Origin: Streptomyces sp. NBC_00224
GTDB taxonomy: Bacteria; Actinomycetota; Actinomycetes; Streptomycetales; Streptomycetaceae
Direction of reading: 5' to 3'
Assembly (NCBI RefSeq): GCF_041435195.1
Contig: NZ_CP108106.1
Location: 1,922,001-1,986,000, forward strand
Length of the DNA stretch: 64,000 nt
Part shown: piece by piece, positions 33,116-41,620 of the stretch
Numbering within the stretch: the first letter of the stretch is position 1
How the letters are laid out: each line of letters opens with the position of its first letter
The notes under the pieces: generated by a model
The model's database searches: none
Seen by the model: the letters and a program-made list of their open reading frames with translations, nothing else
Told to the model about the DNA's origin: nothing
Translations under genes and position numbers: made by a program

Positions 33116-34677
33116 CCGAAGTGCTTCTGCTCGTGGTGGCCGTGCTGCTGTCGCTGGCCTGCGGGGCCTTCGTGGCGGCCGAATTCTCCCTCACCACCGT
33201 GGAGCGCAGCGAGCTGGAGCGGGCCGTCGAGAGCGGCGAGCGCGGCGCGAGCAGCGCCCTCAAGGCCGTCCGCAGCCTCACCTTCCAGCTTTCCGGCGCG
33301 CAGCTCGGCATCACCGTCACCAACCTGGTGATCGGCATGCTCGCCGAGCCGTCGATCGCCAAGCTGATCAGCGGCCCGCTGGGCTCTCTGGGGCTGTCAG
33401 ACGCCGTTTCCCACTCGGCGGCGCTGGTCCTCGGCACCGCCCTGTCGACCGTCTTCCTGATGGTCGTCGGCGAGCTCGTCCCCAAGAACTGGGCCATCTC
33501 CTCGCCGCTGGCGGTGGCGAAGGTCGTCGCCACGCCGCAGCGCGCCTTCAGCGCGGCCTTCCGCCCCTTCATCAGCCACCTCAACAACACCGCCAACCAC
33601 ATGGTGCGCCGTCTGGGCCTGGAGCCCGCCGAGGAGCTGGCCTCCGCCCGCACCCCGCAGGAGCTGGTCGCACTCGCCCGCCACTCTGCCAAGGAGGGCG
33701 CCCTCGAAGAGGACACCGCCGAGCTCTTCGTCCGTACGCTCAATCTGGCGGAACTCGACGCCGAGAACGTGATGACGCCCCGTGTGCAGGTCACCGCGCT
33801 GGAGGTGCACGCCACCGCCGAGGACGTAGCGAACGCCACGCGCGCGACGGGGCTCTCCCGCTTCCCCGTCTACCGGGGCAGCCTCGACACGGTCGTCGGC
33901 ATCGCCCACATCAAGGACGTCCTCGCCATCCCCGCCGAACAGCGCCCCCGCCACCCGGTCACCGAGCTGCTGCGCGAGCCGCTGCTCGTACCGGAGACGC
34001 TGACCGTGGACCGGCTGCTCGACCAGCTGTACGGACGGCGGACCATGGCCGTGGTCATCGACGAGTACGGCGGTACGGCCGGGGTCGTCACCCTGGAGGA
34101 CATCGTCGAGGAGGTCGTCGGCGAGGTGCGGGACGAGCACGACCCGCACGAGACGTCCGACCTGGCCCGGGCCGGCGAGGACGCCGACGGGCGCGCGCTC
34201 TACTCGGCCGACGGCGCCGCGCGCACCGACCAGCTGGAGGCCATCGGGCTGCGCGTCCCGGAGGGCCCGTACGAGACGCTGGCGGGCCTGATCGCCACCG
34301 GGCTGGGCCGGATCCCGGCCCTCGGCGACAGCGTGGAGCTGGCCGGCTGGCGGCTCGACGTCGTCGACGCGTCCGGCCGACGCGCCGCGCGCGTCCTGCT
34401 GCACGCGCCGCTGCCCGGCGACGGGGACGGCGAGGACGAGGAGGATGGCTCCCGCCGCCGCAGGGAGCACCGGGGCGCGGGGCGCCGCGGGCAGGACGGG
34501 CACCGGAGGCACGGGGGTGCTCGGCGCGGCAGGGGTGCGCGGCGCGACGGCCGCGACGGTTCCGGTGACCGCGAGGGGCCTGAGGGTTCCGAGGGGCCTG
34601 AGGGCTCCGTCGGGCCTGAGGGCTCCGTCGGGCCTGAGGGCTCCGAGGCTCCGGGCGACGAGGGGGCCGGCCGATGA
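33112..34677 (+). CDS. CNNM-domain/CBS membrane protein (HlyC/CorC family), repeat-rich tail
   Basis: The 521-residue protein has a CNNM transmembrane domain with about four segments (residues 1-150; FVAAEFSLTTVERSELE, GELVPKNWAIS), a CBS pair (about 200-340; VMTPRVQVTAL, FPVYRGSLDTVVGI, YGGTAGVVTLEDIVEEVVGE) and a CorC_HlyC domain. Family members are implicated in Mg2+ or Co2+ efflux. The C-terminal 75 residues are low-complexity, first R/G/H-rich then GPEGS repeats. GGAGGTGAA precedes the ATG. It overlaps the second CNNM gene by four bases (ATGA). Confidence 0.93.
   Translation: MTEVLLLVVAVLLSLACGAFVAAEFSLTTVERSELERAVESGERGASSALKAVRSLTFQLSGAQLGITVTNLVIGMLAEPSIAKLISGPLGSLGLSDAVSHSAALVLGTALSTVFLMVVGELVPKNWAISSPLAVAKVVATPQRAFSAAFRPFISHLNNTANHMVRRLGLEPAEELASARTPQELVALARHSAKEGALEEDTAELFVRTLNLAELDAENVMTPRVQVTALEVHATAEDVANATRATGLSRFPVYRGSLDTVVGIAHIKDVLAIPAEQRPRHPVTELLREPLLVPETLTVDRLLDQLYGRRTMAVVIDEYGGTAGVVTLEDIVEEVVGEVRDEHDPHETSDLARAGEDADGRALYSADGAARTDQLEAIGLRVPEGPYETLAGLIATGLGRIPALGDSVELAGWRLDVVDASGRRAARVLLHAPLPGDGDGEDEEDGSRRRREHRGAGRRGQDGHRRHGGARRGRGARRDGRDGSGDREGPEGSEGPEGSVGPEGSVGPEGSEAPGDEGAGR
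34577..34648 (+). repeat. Four tandem 18-bp repeats in the 3' end of the CNNM gene
   Basis: Units of GGCCTGAGGG(C/T)TCCG(T/A)(C/G)G run at 34577, 34595, 34613 and 34631 and encode GPEGS-type peptides. The middle two are identical, suggesting recent slippage. Confidence 0.9.
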
Positions 34678-35693
34678 CCGTCATCCAGTTGCTGATCGGT
34701 CTGGCGACGCTGGTCGTCAACGCCTTCTTCGTCGGCGCCGAGTTCGCGCTGATCTCGGTGCGCCGCAGCCAGGTCGAACCGCTCGCCGAGCAGGGCAACC
34801 GCCGTGCGCGCAGCGTGATCTGGGGTCTGGAGCACGTCTCCGCGCTGATGGCGGCGGCGCAGCTGGGCATCACGCTGTGCACCCTGGTGCTCGGCGTGGT
34901 CGCCGAGCCCGCCATCGAGCACCTCCTGGAGCCGGTGTTCCACCTGGTCGGGATGCCCGACGGCGCGGCGCGCCCGGTCTCCTTCTTCATCGCGCTGGCG
35001 CTCGCCACCTATCTCCACATGCTGCTCGGCGAGATGGTGCCGAAGAACATCGCGCTGGCCGAGCCGGCCAGGACCGCGCTGCTGCTCGGCCCACCGCTGG
35101 TGACGCTCGCCCGGGCGCTGCGCCCGGTGATCTTCGCGATCAACGCCTTCGCCAACACCCTGCTCAAGCTGTTGCGGGTGGAGACCAAGAACGAGGTCGC
35201 GGCGACGTTCTCCGACGACGAGCTGGCCCGGATGGTCCGGGACGCGGGCGACGCCGGGCTGCTCGACGACCGGGCCGCCGAGCGGCTGCACGACGCCCTG
35301 GAGCTGGGGCGCCGCCCCGTCCAGGACGTGGTCGTCCCGCTGGAGAAGGTCGTGCACACCCCGGTCGGCACGACCCCGGAGGAGCTGGAGCGGCTCGCCG
35401 CCCTGTCGGGCTTCTCCCGCTTCCCGGTCGTGGACGCGGGCAACCGCATCCTCGGCTATCTGCACGTCAAGGACGCGCTCGACGCGACCCCGCGCGACGT
35501 GCCGTTCCCGGTGACGGCCCTGTGGCCGATCGCCCGGGTCCGGACGTCGACGCCGCTCGACGACGTGCTGACCGCCATGCGCCGCAGCCGTACGCACCTC
35601 GCGGCGGTGCTCGACGAGGACGGACGGCTGTCGGGCCTGGTCACGATGGAGGACGTCCTGCGCGAGCTGGTCGGCAGACCGGACACGGCGTAG
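34674..35693 (+). CDS. Second CNNM-domain/CBS membrane protein
   Basis: The 339-residue paralogue has the same CNNM domain (FFVGAEFALISVRRSQVE, GEMVPKNIALAEP) and CBS pair (VVVPLEKVVHTP, FPVVDAGNRILGYLHVKDAL, LVTMEDVLRELVG) but stops before a CorC_HlyC domain, so it is shorter than its partner. The ATG lies in the stop of the first gene, so a fixed stoichiometry and heteromeric complex are likely. Such tandem pairs are common in actinobacteria. Confidence 0.93.
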   Translation: MTVIQLLIGLATLVVNAFFVGAEFALISVRRSQVEPLAEQGNRRARSVIWGLEHVSALMAAAQLGITLCTLVLGVVAEPAIEHLLEPVFHLVGMPDGAARPVSFFIALALATYLHMLLGEMVPKNIALAEPARTALLLGPPLVTLARALRPVIFAINAFANTLLKLLRVETKNEVAATFSDDELARMVRDAGDAGLLDDRAAERLHDALELGRRPVQDVVVPLEKVVHTPVGTTPEELERLAALSGFSRFPVVDAGNRILGYLHVKDALDATPRDVPFPVTALWPIARVRTSTPLDDVLTAMRRSRTHLAAVLDEDGRLSGLVTMEDVLRELVGRPDTA

Positions 35694-35725
35694 GACGGAC
35701 GCGCTCGGGGGCGGCGGGGCGCCGC

Positions 35726-36013
35726 CTATACAACGGGCTTGGCGGCGCTTTCGGTTCCCGGTGCCTTCGCCGGCTCGGCGGGGGCGTCGGGTCCCGTGGT
35801 CTCGGTGAGGCCCGGGCCCGGCCGCCCCAGGCTCGACGAGCCGACGGCCATCAGCACGGAGAGCAGCGTCGCCAGACCCGCGGTGGCGAGCGCCGCCTTC
35901 CAGTCCACGTCGAACAGGTTGGTCGCCCCGGCCGTCAGGACCGCCGCGAGCGACTGGGCGAACGTCCGGATGGCCCGCTCGGCAGTGGCCTTCCAGAAGG
36001 CTTTGGTGAACAT
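35726..36013 (-). CDS. Holin-like small membrane protein (phage r1t holin type)
   Basis: The 95-residue product starts MFTKAFWKATAERAIRTFAQ and has hydrophobic segments at about 20-32 and 42-60, with NLFDVDWKAALATAG between, the pattern of actinophage r1t-family holins. A proline/alanine/glutamate-rich tail follows. Holins make membrane holes for lysin release, but no lysin, tail or integrase gene is near. The ATG at 36013 is the only good start. It converges with the second CNNM gene, 32 bases apart. Confidence 0.75.
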   Translation of the reverse strand: MFTKAFWKATAERAIRTFAQSLAAVLTAGATNLFDVDWKAALATAGLATLLSVLMAVGSSSLGRPGPGLTETTGPDAPAEPAKAPGTESAAKPVV

Positions 36014-36287
36014 GGAACGCTCGCTCTCTCGTACGTGTTGGTCAGTGCGCGATCAAGTGGTCTGGATACAAAGGGAGTTGAGGGTACGGGATGTGACGTG
36101 AGCGGAGTTCAGGTCAGCGGAGTTGAGGTGTTCCTGGCATACCGCGTAACGCCCCGCGCCGACAGGGCCCGCGCGGCGGGGATCGGCCGAGTTCGCCCAG
36201 GGGACGTGTCATGAGCCGCAGCCGACGCCGTCGGCGGGTACGAGCCCGCCGAGTACAAGCGGCGGGCTGCCGGGTACGAGCGGCGGG
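36014..36287. other. Gene-free region with short repeats
   Basis: No gene is seen. AGTTGAGGGT (36076), AGTTCAGGT (36106) and AGTTGAGGT (36121) are near-direct repeats, the last two within GCGGAGTT(C/G)AGGT, 15 bases apart. Near the right end GGCGGGT-acga-GCCCGCC (36233-36250) and repeated GGGTACGAGC make a hairpin that may end the 36288-37331 gene. Confidence 0.5.
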
Positions 36288-37331
36288 TCAGAGCGACGTC
36301 GCGGCCAGCCACGCGTCGAGCGCCTCGCGCTCGCCCGTGACCGTGAACTCCTCGTCGCCGGGCGCCCGGCGCCCGTACACGAGCAGCAGCAGTTCGCCCG
36401 CCGCGCCCTCGACGGTGACGGTGGCGTCGCCCCCAGAGGCGTCGGACCCGCTCGCGCCGTGTGCGGCGTTCTCCCACCGGAAACCGCTCCCGCCGCCGAG
36501 GACGACCGTCCAGGCGGCACCCGTGTCGGTGGCGCGCAGCCGCAGGAACGCGCCGTCGCGGCCGAGCGCGGCCGCGGGCTCCGCGAGCCGCCCGAGGAAC
36601 GGCAGGTTCTCCAGGAACTCCTCGATGCCGTCGGCCGCCGTACACGCCTCGACGCGCGGCGTGCGCCCCAGCGCCAGCTCGGCGTCGGCGAGGTGCACCA
36701 CGGCCTCGAAGAGCAGCCGCCGGGCGAAGAACCGGACGTGCTGGTCGGCGCCGGGCGACCACATCGGGGTCTCGGGGTCGGCCGAGCGCAGTACCTTCAG
36801 CGACTCCTCGGCCGCGGCCGCCAGCCAGTCCGGACAGTCCTCCTCCTCGTCCGGCAGCTCCAGCGGCACGTCCCGCGACCAGACACGCTCGGTGACCCGA
36901 TGGCGTACGAGATGGGCGATCCAGCGGTGCGTGGTGCCGTGGTGGCGGGTGAGGTCGGCGAAGGTCCAGCCCGGGCAGCCTGGCACCTCGGTCGCGGGAT
37001 CGACGGCCCGCACGGTCTCGACGAACCGCCGCACGTGCGCCTCGACCGCGTCGCAGTACAGCTCGTGCTGGTCCTCGTCGAGCCCGAAGCCGTCGCCGAC
37101 CTTGAGGAGGTCGTCGCGCCAGGGCCCGGCCGGTTCGCGCAGCGCGGCCGCACGGAACAGCGCGGCCAGCCGCCGTCGGTCCGCCGGAGCAAGTCGGTCC
37201 AGGACGTACGCGCTGCCCTCCAGCCACTTCACCGCGGTGTCGGGGTCGAGCACGTCGTCCTCGCAGGTGTCCACCGCGGTGACCAGCCCCGCCAGCGCCT
37301 CCGCCAGCGCCTGTTCGAGCGCCTCGCTCAT
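36288..37331 (-). CDS. Mycothiol-dependent maleylpyruvate isomerase-family protein with extra N-terminal domain
   Basis: The 347-residue protein has an N-terminal helical region of about 90 residues (LAEALAGLVTAVDTCEDDVL, APADRRRLAALFRAAA) followed by an MDMPI_N/DinB-like domain (VRRFVETVRAVDPATEVPGC, GWTFADLTRHHGTTHRWIAH with the metal-type histidines) and an MDMPI_C-like end (GAAWTVVLGGGSGF, EREALDAWLA). The family uses or resembles mycothiol-dependent enzymes. ATG at 37331 has AGGGGGA upstream and is preferred over 37355. The N-terminal domain looks like a fusion. Function unknown. Confidence 0.8.
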   Translation of the reverse strand: MSEALEQALAEALAGLVTAVDTCEDDVLDPDTAVKWLEGSAYVLDRLAPADRRRLAALFRAAALREPAGPWRDDLLKVGDGFGLDEDQHELYCDAVEAHVRRFVETVRAVDPATEVPGCPGWTFADLTRHHGTTHRWIAHLVRHRVTERVWSRDVPLELPDEEEDCPDWLAAAAEESLKVLRSADPETPMWSPGADQHVRFFARRLLFEAVVHLADAELALGRTPRVEACTAADGIEEFLENLPFLGRLAEPAAALGRDGAFLRLRATDTGAAWTVVLGGGSGFRWENAAHGASGSDASGGDATVTVEGAAGELLLLVYGRRAPGDEEFTVTGEREALDAWLAATSL

Positions 37332-37396
37332 CCGCTTCCCCCTTGCCGTCTCCACCCGGACCGCGTGACACTACCGCGCGGTACGATCACTCCGCC

Positions 37397-38224
37397 ATGG
37401 AGATGAATGCCAGCTACACAAGCTTTGTCGCAATCGGCGATTCCTTTACCGAGGGCATGTCCGACCTCCTGCCCGACGGCTCCTACCGCGGCTGGGCGGA
37501 TCTGCTCGCGGCCCGGCTCGCCGCCCGGACGCCCGGCTTCCGTTACGCCAATCTCGCCGTACGCGGAAAGCTCATCGGCCAGATCGTCGACGAGCAGGTC
37601 GAGCCCGCGGCCGCGATGCGGGCGGACGTGGTGACCCTGGTGGGCGGCCTCAACGACGCCCTGCGGCCCAAGTACGACATGGACAGGGTGCGCGGGCACC
37701 TCACCGAGGCCGTCGAGAAACTGGCGCCGTCCTGCGGCCGGCTCGTCCTGATGCGCAGCCCCGGCCGCAACGGCCCGGTGATGGAACGCTTCCGCCCCCG
37801 TATGGAAGAGCTCTTCTCGCACATCGAAGGCCTCGCCGCCAAGCACGGCGCGCTCGTCGTCGACCTGTACGGCGCGGCCGTGCTCGGCGATCCGCGCCTG
37901 TGGGACGTCGACCGCCTCCATCTGACCGGCGAGGGCCACCGCCGGGTGGCCGAGGCGGTCTGGCAGAAGCTCGGGCTCCCGGCCGAGGACGACTGGCTCG
38001 CCCCGCTGCCGCGCGGGCCGCAGCCGCGCTGGGCGACGCGCCGCGTGGCCGACGCGCGGTTCGCCCGGCAGCACCTCGCCCCGTGGATCGGCCGCCGCCT
38101 CACCGGCAGGTCCTCGGGCGACGGCCGCCCGGCGAAGCGCCCGGAGCTCCTGCCGTACGACACGACCCCACAGGCGGACGGGGAGCCGGGGACGGCGTCC
38201 GGCGACGTGACCGCGCTCTCGTAG
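37397..38224 (+). CDS. SGNH/GDSL hydrolase
   Basis: The 275-residue esterase-fold protein has block I GDSFTEGMSD with the nucleophilic serine, block III VTLVGGLNDAL (glycine and asparagine of the oxyanion hole) and block V DRLHLTGEGH with the aspartate-histidine pair. There is no signal peptide, so it is cytoplasmic. The ATG at 37397 has no ribosome site; TACGAT (37382-37387) stands 9 bases before it, so the message is probably leaderless. Divergent from the MDMPI-type gene. Confidence 0.92.
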   Translation: MEMNASYTSFVAIGDSFTEGMSDLLPDGSYRGWADLLAARLAARTPGFRYANLAVRGKLIGQIVDEQVEPAAAMRADVVTLVGGLNDALRPKYDMDRVRGHLTEAVEKLAPSCGRLVLMRSPGRNGPVMERFRPRMEELFSHIEGLAAKHGALVVDLYGAAVLGDPRLWDVDRLHLTGEGHRRVAEAVWQKLGLPAEDDWLAPLPRGPQPRWATRRVADARFARQHLAPWIGRRLTGRSSGDGRPAKRPELLPYDTTPQADGEPGTASGDVTALS

Positions 38225-38269
38225 CAAGCCACAAACCGGGCCGGGGCGCTGGCCTGCAGAAATCGCCAG

Positions 38270-38275
38270 TAGAAT
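38270..38275 (+). promoter_or_regulatory. -10 box of purB, leaderless
   Basis: TAGAAT ends 8 bases before the GTG start of purB, so transcription should begin at the start codon. No clear -35 box is seen. Confidence 0.55.
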
Positions 38276-38283
38276 CTGGTCAC

Positions 38284-39726
38284 GTGACTGCTGTGTCTGC
38301 GAAGCCTCGCATCCCCAATGTCCTGGCCGGCCGCTACGCCTCCACGGAGCTGGCCGTCCTCTGGTCCCCCGAGCAGAAGGTGAAGCTGGAGCGTCAGCTC
38401 TGGCTCGCCGTGCTGCGCGCGCAGAAGGACCTCGGGATCGAGGTGCCGGACGCCGCCCTCACCGACTACGAGCGCGTACTCGACCAGGTCGACCTCGCGT
38501 CGATCGCCGAGCGCGAGAAGGTCACCCGCCACGATGTGAAGGCCCGGATCGAGGAGTTCAACGCCCTCGCCGGACACGAGCAGGTCCACAAGGGCATGAC
38601 CTCCCGCGACCTGACCGAGAACGTCGAGCAGCTCCAGATCCGGCTCTCCCTTGAGCTGATGCGCGACCGGACCGTGGCGGTCCTGGCCCGGCTCGGCAAG
38701 CTCTCCGGCGAGTACGCGGAGCTGGTCATGGCGGGCCGCTCGCACAACGTCGCGGCGCAGGCCACCACCCTGGGCAAGCGCTTCGCCACCGCCGCCGACG
38801 AGCTGCTCGTCGCCTACGGCCGCCTGGAGGAGCTGCTCGCGCGCTACCCGCTGCGCGGCATCAAGGGCCCGGTGGGCACCGCCCAGGACATGCTCGACCT
38901 GCTCGGCGGCGACGCCGCGAAGCTCGCCGAGCTCGAACAGCGCATCGCCGGGCACCTCGGCTTCGCCCACGCCTTCACCTCCGTCGGTCAGGTCTACCCG
39001 CGCTCGCTGGACTACGACGTCGTGACCGCCCTGGTGCAGCTCGCCGCCGCCCCCTCCTCGGTCGCCAAGACGATCCGGCTGATGGCCGGACACGAGCTGG
39101 TCACCGAGGGCTTCAAGCCCGGCCAGGTCGGCTCGTCCGCGATGCCGCACAAGATGAACACCCGCTCCTGCGAGCGCGTCAACGGCCTGATGGTCATCCT
39201 GCGCGGCTACGCCTCGATGACCGGCGAGCTCGCCGGTGACCAGTGGAACGAGGGCGACGTCTCCTGCTCGGTCGTCCGCCGCATCGCGCTGCCCGACGCG
39301 TTCTTCGCCTTCGACGGCCTGCTTGAGACCTTCCTCACCGTGCTCGACGAGTTCGGCGCCTTCCCCGCCGTCGTGGCCCGCGAGCTGGACCGCTACCTTC
39401 CCTTCCTCGCCACCACCAAGGTGCTGATGGCGGCCGTGCGCGCCGGGGTCGGCCGTGAGGCCGCGCACGAGGTCATCAAGGAGCACGCCGTCGCGTCCGC
39501 GCTGGCCATGCGCGAGCAGGGCGCCGAGCGCAATGAACTCCTCGACAAGCTGGCCGCCGACGACCGCATGCCGCTCGACCGCGCCCAGCTCGACGCCCTG
39601 ATGGCCGACAAGCTGTCCTTCACCGGCGCCGCGGGCGACCAGGTCGCCGTTCTGGTCTCCCGTATCGAGGCGATCGTCAAGCAGCACCCGACCGCCGCCG
39701 CGTACACCCCCGGCTCGATCCTCTGA
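38284..39726 (+). CDS. purB: Adenylosuccinate lyase
   Basis: PurB cleaves SAICAR and adenylosuccinate in purine synthesis. The 480-residue protein shows RSHNVAAQATTLGKR, the fumarase-superfamily signature GSSAMPHKMNTRSCER with the catalytic serine loop, and LPDAFFAFDGLLETFL. The N-terminal PNVLAGRYASTELA is typical of the actinobacterial enzyme. Start is GTG at 38284; the nearby GTG at 38293 would be three residues shorter. No Shine-Dalgarno is visible, agreeing with a leaderless transcript. Confidence 0.97.
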   Translation: MTAVSAKPRIPNVLAGRYASTELAVLWSPEQKVKLERQLWLAVLRAQKDLGIEVPDAALTDYERVLDQVDLASIAEREKVTRHDVKARIEEFNALAGHEQVHKGMTSRDLTENVEQLQIRLSLELMRDRTVAVLARLGKLSGEYAELVMAGRSHNVAAQATTLGKRFATAADELLVAYGRLEELLARYPLRGIKGPVGTAQDMLDLLGGDAAKLAELEQRIAGHLGFAHAFTSVGQVYPRSLDYDVVTALVQLAAAPSSVAKTIRLMAGHELVTEGFKPGQVGSSAMPHKMNTRSCERVNGLMVILRGYASMTGELAGDQWNEGDVSCSVVRRIALPDAFFAFDGLLETFLTVLDEFGAFPAVVARELDRYLPFLATTKVLMAAVRAGVGREAAHEVIKEHAVASALAMREQGAERNELLDKLAADDRMPLDRAQLDALMADKLSFTGAAGDQVAVLVSRIEAIVKQHPTAAAYTPGSIL

Positions 39727-39757
39727 CCGGGCCCACCCCCCTTCCACGGGTCTTCCC

Positions 39758-40315
39758 ATGACTCCTGAGGAACTCCAGGCCGCTCGCGACAACGTCATCC
39801 CCGACGTGGCCGCGGGCGGCCTGTCCGTGCTCTTCTGCGGCATCAACCCGAGCCTGATGTCCGGCGCCACCGGCCACCACTTCGCCCGGCCGGGCAACCG
39901 CTTCTGGCCGGTCCTGCACCTCTCGGGCTTCACCCCGCGCCAGCTGAAGCCCTGGGAGCAGAACGAGTTGCTCACCTACGGCCTCGGCATCACCAACGTC
40001 GTCGCCCGGGCCACCGCCCGAGCCGACGAGCTGAGCCCCGAGGAGTTCCGCGAGGGCGGCCGCATCCTCACCGCCAAGGTCGAACAACTCCGCCCGCGCT
40101 ACCTCGCCGTCGTCGGCGTCACCGCCTACCGCACCGCCTTCGACGACCGCAAGGCCCGGATAGGCCCCCAGACCCGCACCATCGGCGAGACCCGCGTCTG
40201 GGCCCTCCCCAACCCCAGCGGTCTGAACGCCCACTGGACGGCCCAGACGATGGCCGAGGAGTACGGCCGACTCCGAGCGGCTGCGGAAGCCGACACAGAC
40301 ACCGCCACCGCCTGA
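39758..40315 (+). CDS. mug: G/U mismatch-specific uracil-DNA glycosylase (Mug type)
   Basis: The 185-residue DNA-repair enzyme removes uracil or thymine from G mismatches. The family 2 motifs are present: VLFCGINPSLMSG (motif with the active-site asparagine), HFARPGNRFWPVLHLSG and LPNPSGLNAHW. The length fits. It starts 31 bases after purB on the same strand and may be co-transcribed. Confidence 0.92.
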   Translation: MTPEELQAARDNVIPDVAAGGLSVLFCGINPSLMSGATGHHFARPGNRFWPVLHLSGFTPRQLKPWEQNELLTYGLGITNVVARATARADELSPEEFREGGRILTAKVEQLRPRYLAVVGVTAYRTAFDDRKARIGPQTRTIGETRVWALPNPSGLNAHWTAQTMAEEYGRLRAAAEADTDTATA

Positions 40316-40333
40316 CCACCGACAGCCCGGCGG

Positions 40334-40354
40334 CCAGCAGCCAGCAGCCAGCAG
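40334..40354. repeat. Three tandem CCAGCAG units
   Basis: A heptamer is repeated exactly three times between the convergent mug gene and the next gene; a short slippage-prone tract. Confidence 0.85.
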
Positions 40355-40381
40355 CCCGGCGTATCGGCACCTTGCCCCGGT

Positions 40382-40996
40382 CTAGAGCGTGCGGCCCCAG
40401 ATCCTGGCCCAGCGCTCGTGGCCCGCCTGCAGCACCACCGGGTCGGGCTCGGCATCACGCGAGTCCAGCGCGACCCCGCACACCCGGCAGAGCTCGTACA
40501 CCTCCCGGCCGTTGAACCACCGCACCACCCCGTTGTTCCCCACACACGCCCGGCACGCCGGGGCTTCCCCAGGGACGAGCGTGGAGCCAAGGACACGCTC
40601 CGCCACTACCGGCAGGGGCTCGGTGGGATGGAATCCAGGGTCGGGACAGTGGACAAGACTCCCGCCGCTCCCCCGTCCGACGTCCCGCCAACTCCCGTCC
40701 GCCCGAGTGTCCCTCCGCCCGGACGCCTTCTCCCTCCGACGCCGCGCCACATACGCCGCCTCGTCCTCCAGCCACAGGACCCGGGCCGTCTGCAACTCCT
40801 CGACCGCCCGCACCAGCGCACCCGGATCGGACTCCAGCCGCGCGGGCACCCCCGCGCTACGGCACAGATGGTGGTAGGTCGCCCGGAACCCGTACGGCGC
40901 GAACATCACCACACACGTCCGCAGGCTCGCGTGCCGCGCACGCGCCGACAGCCGCGTGTCATGCACCCGTTGACGATGTGTCGCGAAACCGCTCAT
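40382..40996 (-). CDS. Unrecognised protein with a CxxC pair (zinc-ribbon-like)
   Basis: The 204-residue protein is not a family I recognise. Near the C-terminus CRACVGNNG (about residues 148-150) and CRVCGV (169-172) place two CxxC pairs 19 residues apart, as in a zinc ribbon. The N-terminal half is basic with CVVMFAPYGFRATYHHLCRSAG. AGATTA on the plus strand (41003-41008; TAATCT on the gene strand) is 6 bases before the ATG, so the mRNA is probably leaderless. First of three unrecognised genes in a row on this strand. Confidence 0.7.
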   Translation of the reverse strand: MSGFATHRQRVHDTRLSARARHASLRTCVVMFAPYGFRATYHHLCRSAGVPARLESDPGALVRAVEELQTARVLWLEDEAAYVARRRREKASGRRDTRADGSWRDVGRGSGGSLVHCPDPGFHPTEPLPVVAERVLGSTLVPGEAPACRACVGNNGVVRWFNGREVYELCRVCGVALDSRDAEPDPVVLQAGHERWARIWGRTL

Positions 40997-41112
40997 CCGG
41001 CGAGATTAGGTCCCGCCCCGATCGAGCCGCATCCGACTTACGTGGCACGGCCACCGAGCCTCCGCCCAACACCGCCGAGCCCCCGAGCACCGCCCCGGCC
41101 CACCCCCTTCCC

Positions 41113-41514
41113 TCACCCCGCTGCTTGCGGCCCCCGCCTCCGCAGGCGGATGTCCGTGTCCATGGCATAGCTCTGCGTCCAGGTGCGGCCCGCGTCCGAC
41201 TTCCAGGTGACGTGCGCCGTCGAGATGGCCCCGTCCACCTTGACGCGGTCCACGGTCATCGACCGGTCGCCGTCCCGTACATCACCGCGCCGCAGGTCCT
41301 GCGCCTTGACCGACACGGGCTCGCTCGGCGCCAGGTTCTCCGCTTCGTCCGCCGCCCGTACCAGCGCCGCTGCCAGCTCCCGGGCCTGTGCGGGGGTGAA
41401 CTCGCCGACCGACGCCTCACCACCGCCCGCGTAGCCGGTCATCTGCACCACGCCGTCCGCCACGACGGACACTTCCGTCGTCCCGCCGCCCAGATCCGCC
41501 ACTGCGTACGTCAT
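41113..41514 (-). CDS. Hypothetical protein
   Basis: The 133-residue product has two parts: an N-terminal MTYAVADLGGGTTEVSVVAD strand-rich region with a helix (FTPAQARELAAALVRAADEA), and a C-terminal strand-rich region (VKAQDLRRGDVRDGDRSMTV, AHVTWKSDAGRTWTQSY). I do not recognise it. The ATG at 41514 has GAGGAG seven bases upstream, better than a start at 41538. It is likely real because of the ribosome site and codon use, but no function can be given. Confidence 0.68.
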   Translation of the reverse strand: MTYAVADLGGGTTEVSVVADGVVQMTGYAGGGEASVGEFTPAQARELAAALVRAADEAENLAPSEPVSVKAQDLRRGDVRDGDRSMTVDRVKVDGAISTAHVTWKSDAGRTWTQSYAMDTDIRLRRRGPQAAG

Positions 41515-41620
41515 CACGATCTCCTCACCCGCCGGCAAGAGACGGCGACGCCCCAGGACGTTACGCCACGTCGGCCCACCGCCCCGTCACCCGGCGGCCC
41601 CGCCGTGGCCTCCTACGGCG

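Noticed and set aside
35726..36287. A prophage around the holin-like gene
   Set aside because: No other phage gene lies on either side, and neighbours are ordinary chromosomal genes.
37543..39975. 810-codon minus-strand frame across the SGNH hydrolase and purB
   Set aside because: Antisense shadow with no motif; purB and its neighbours are unambiguous.
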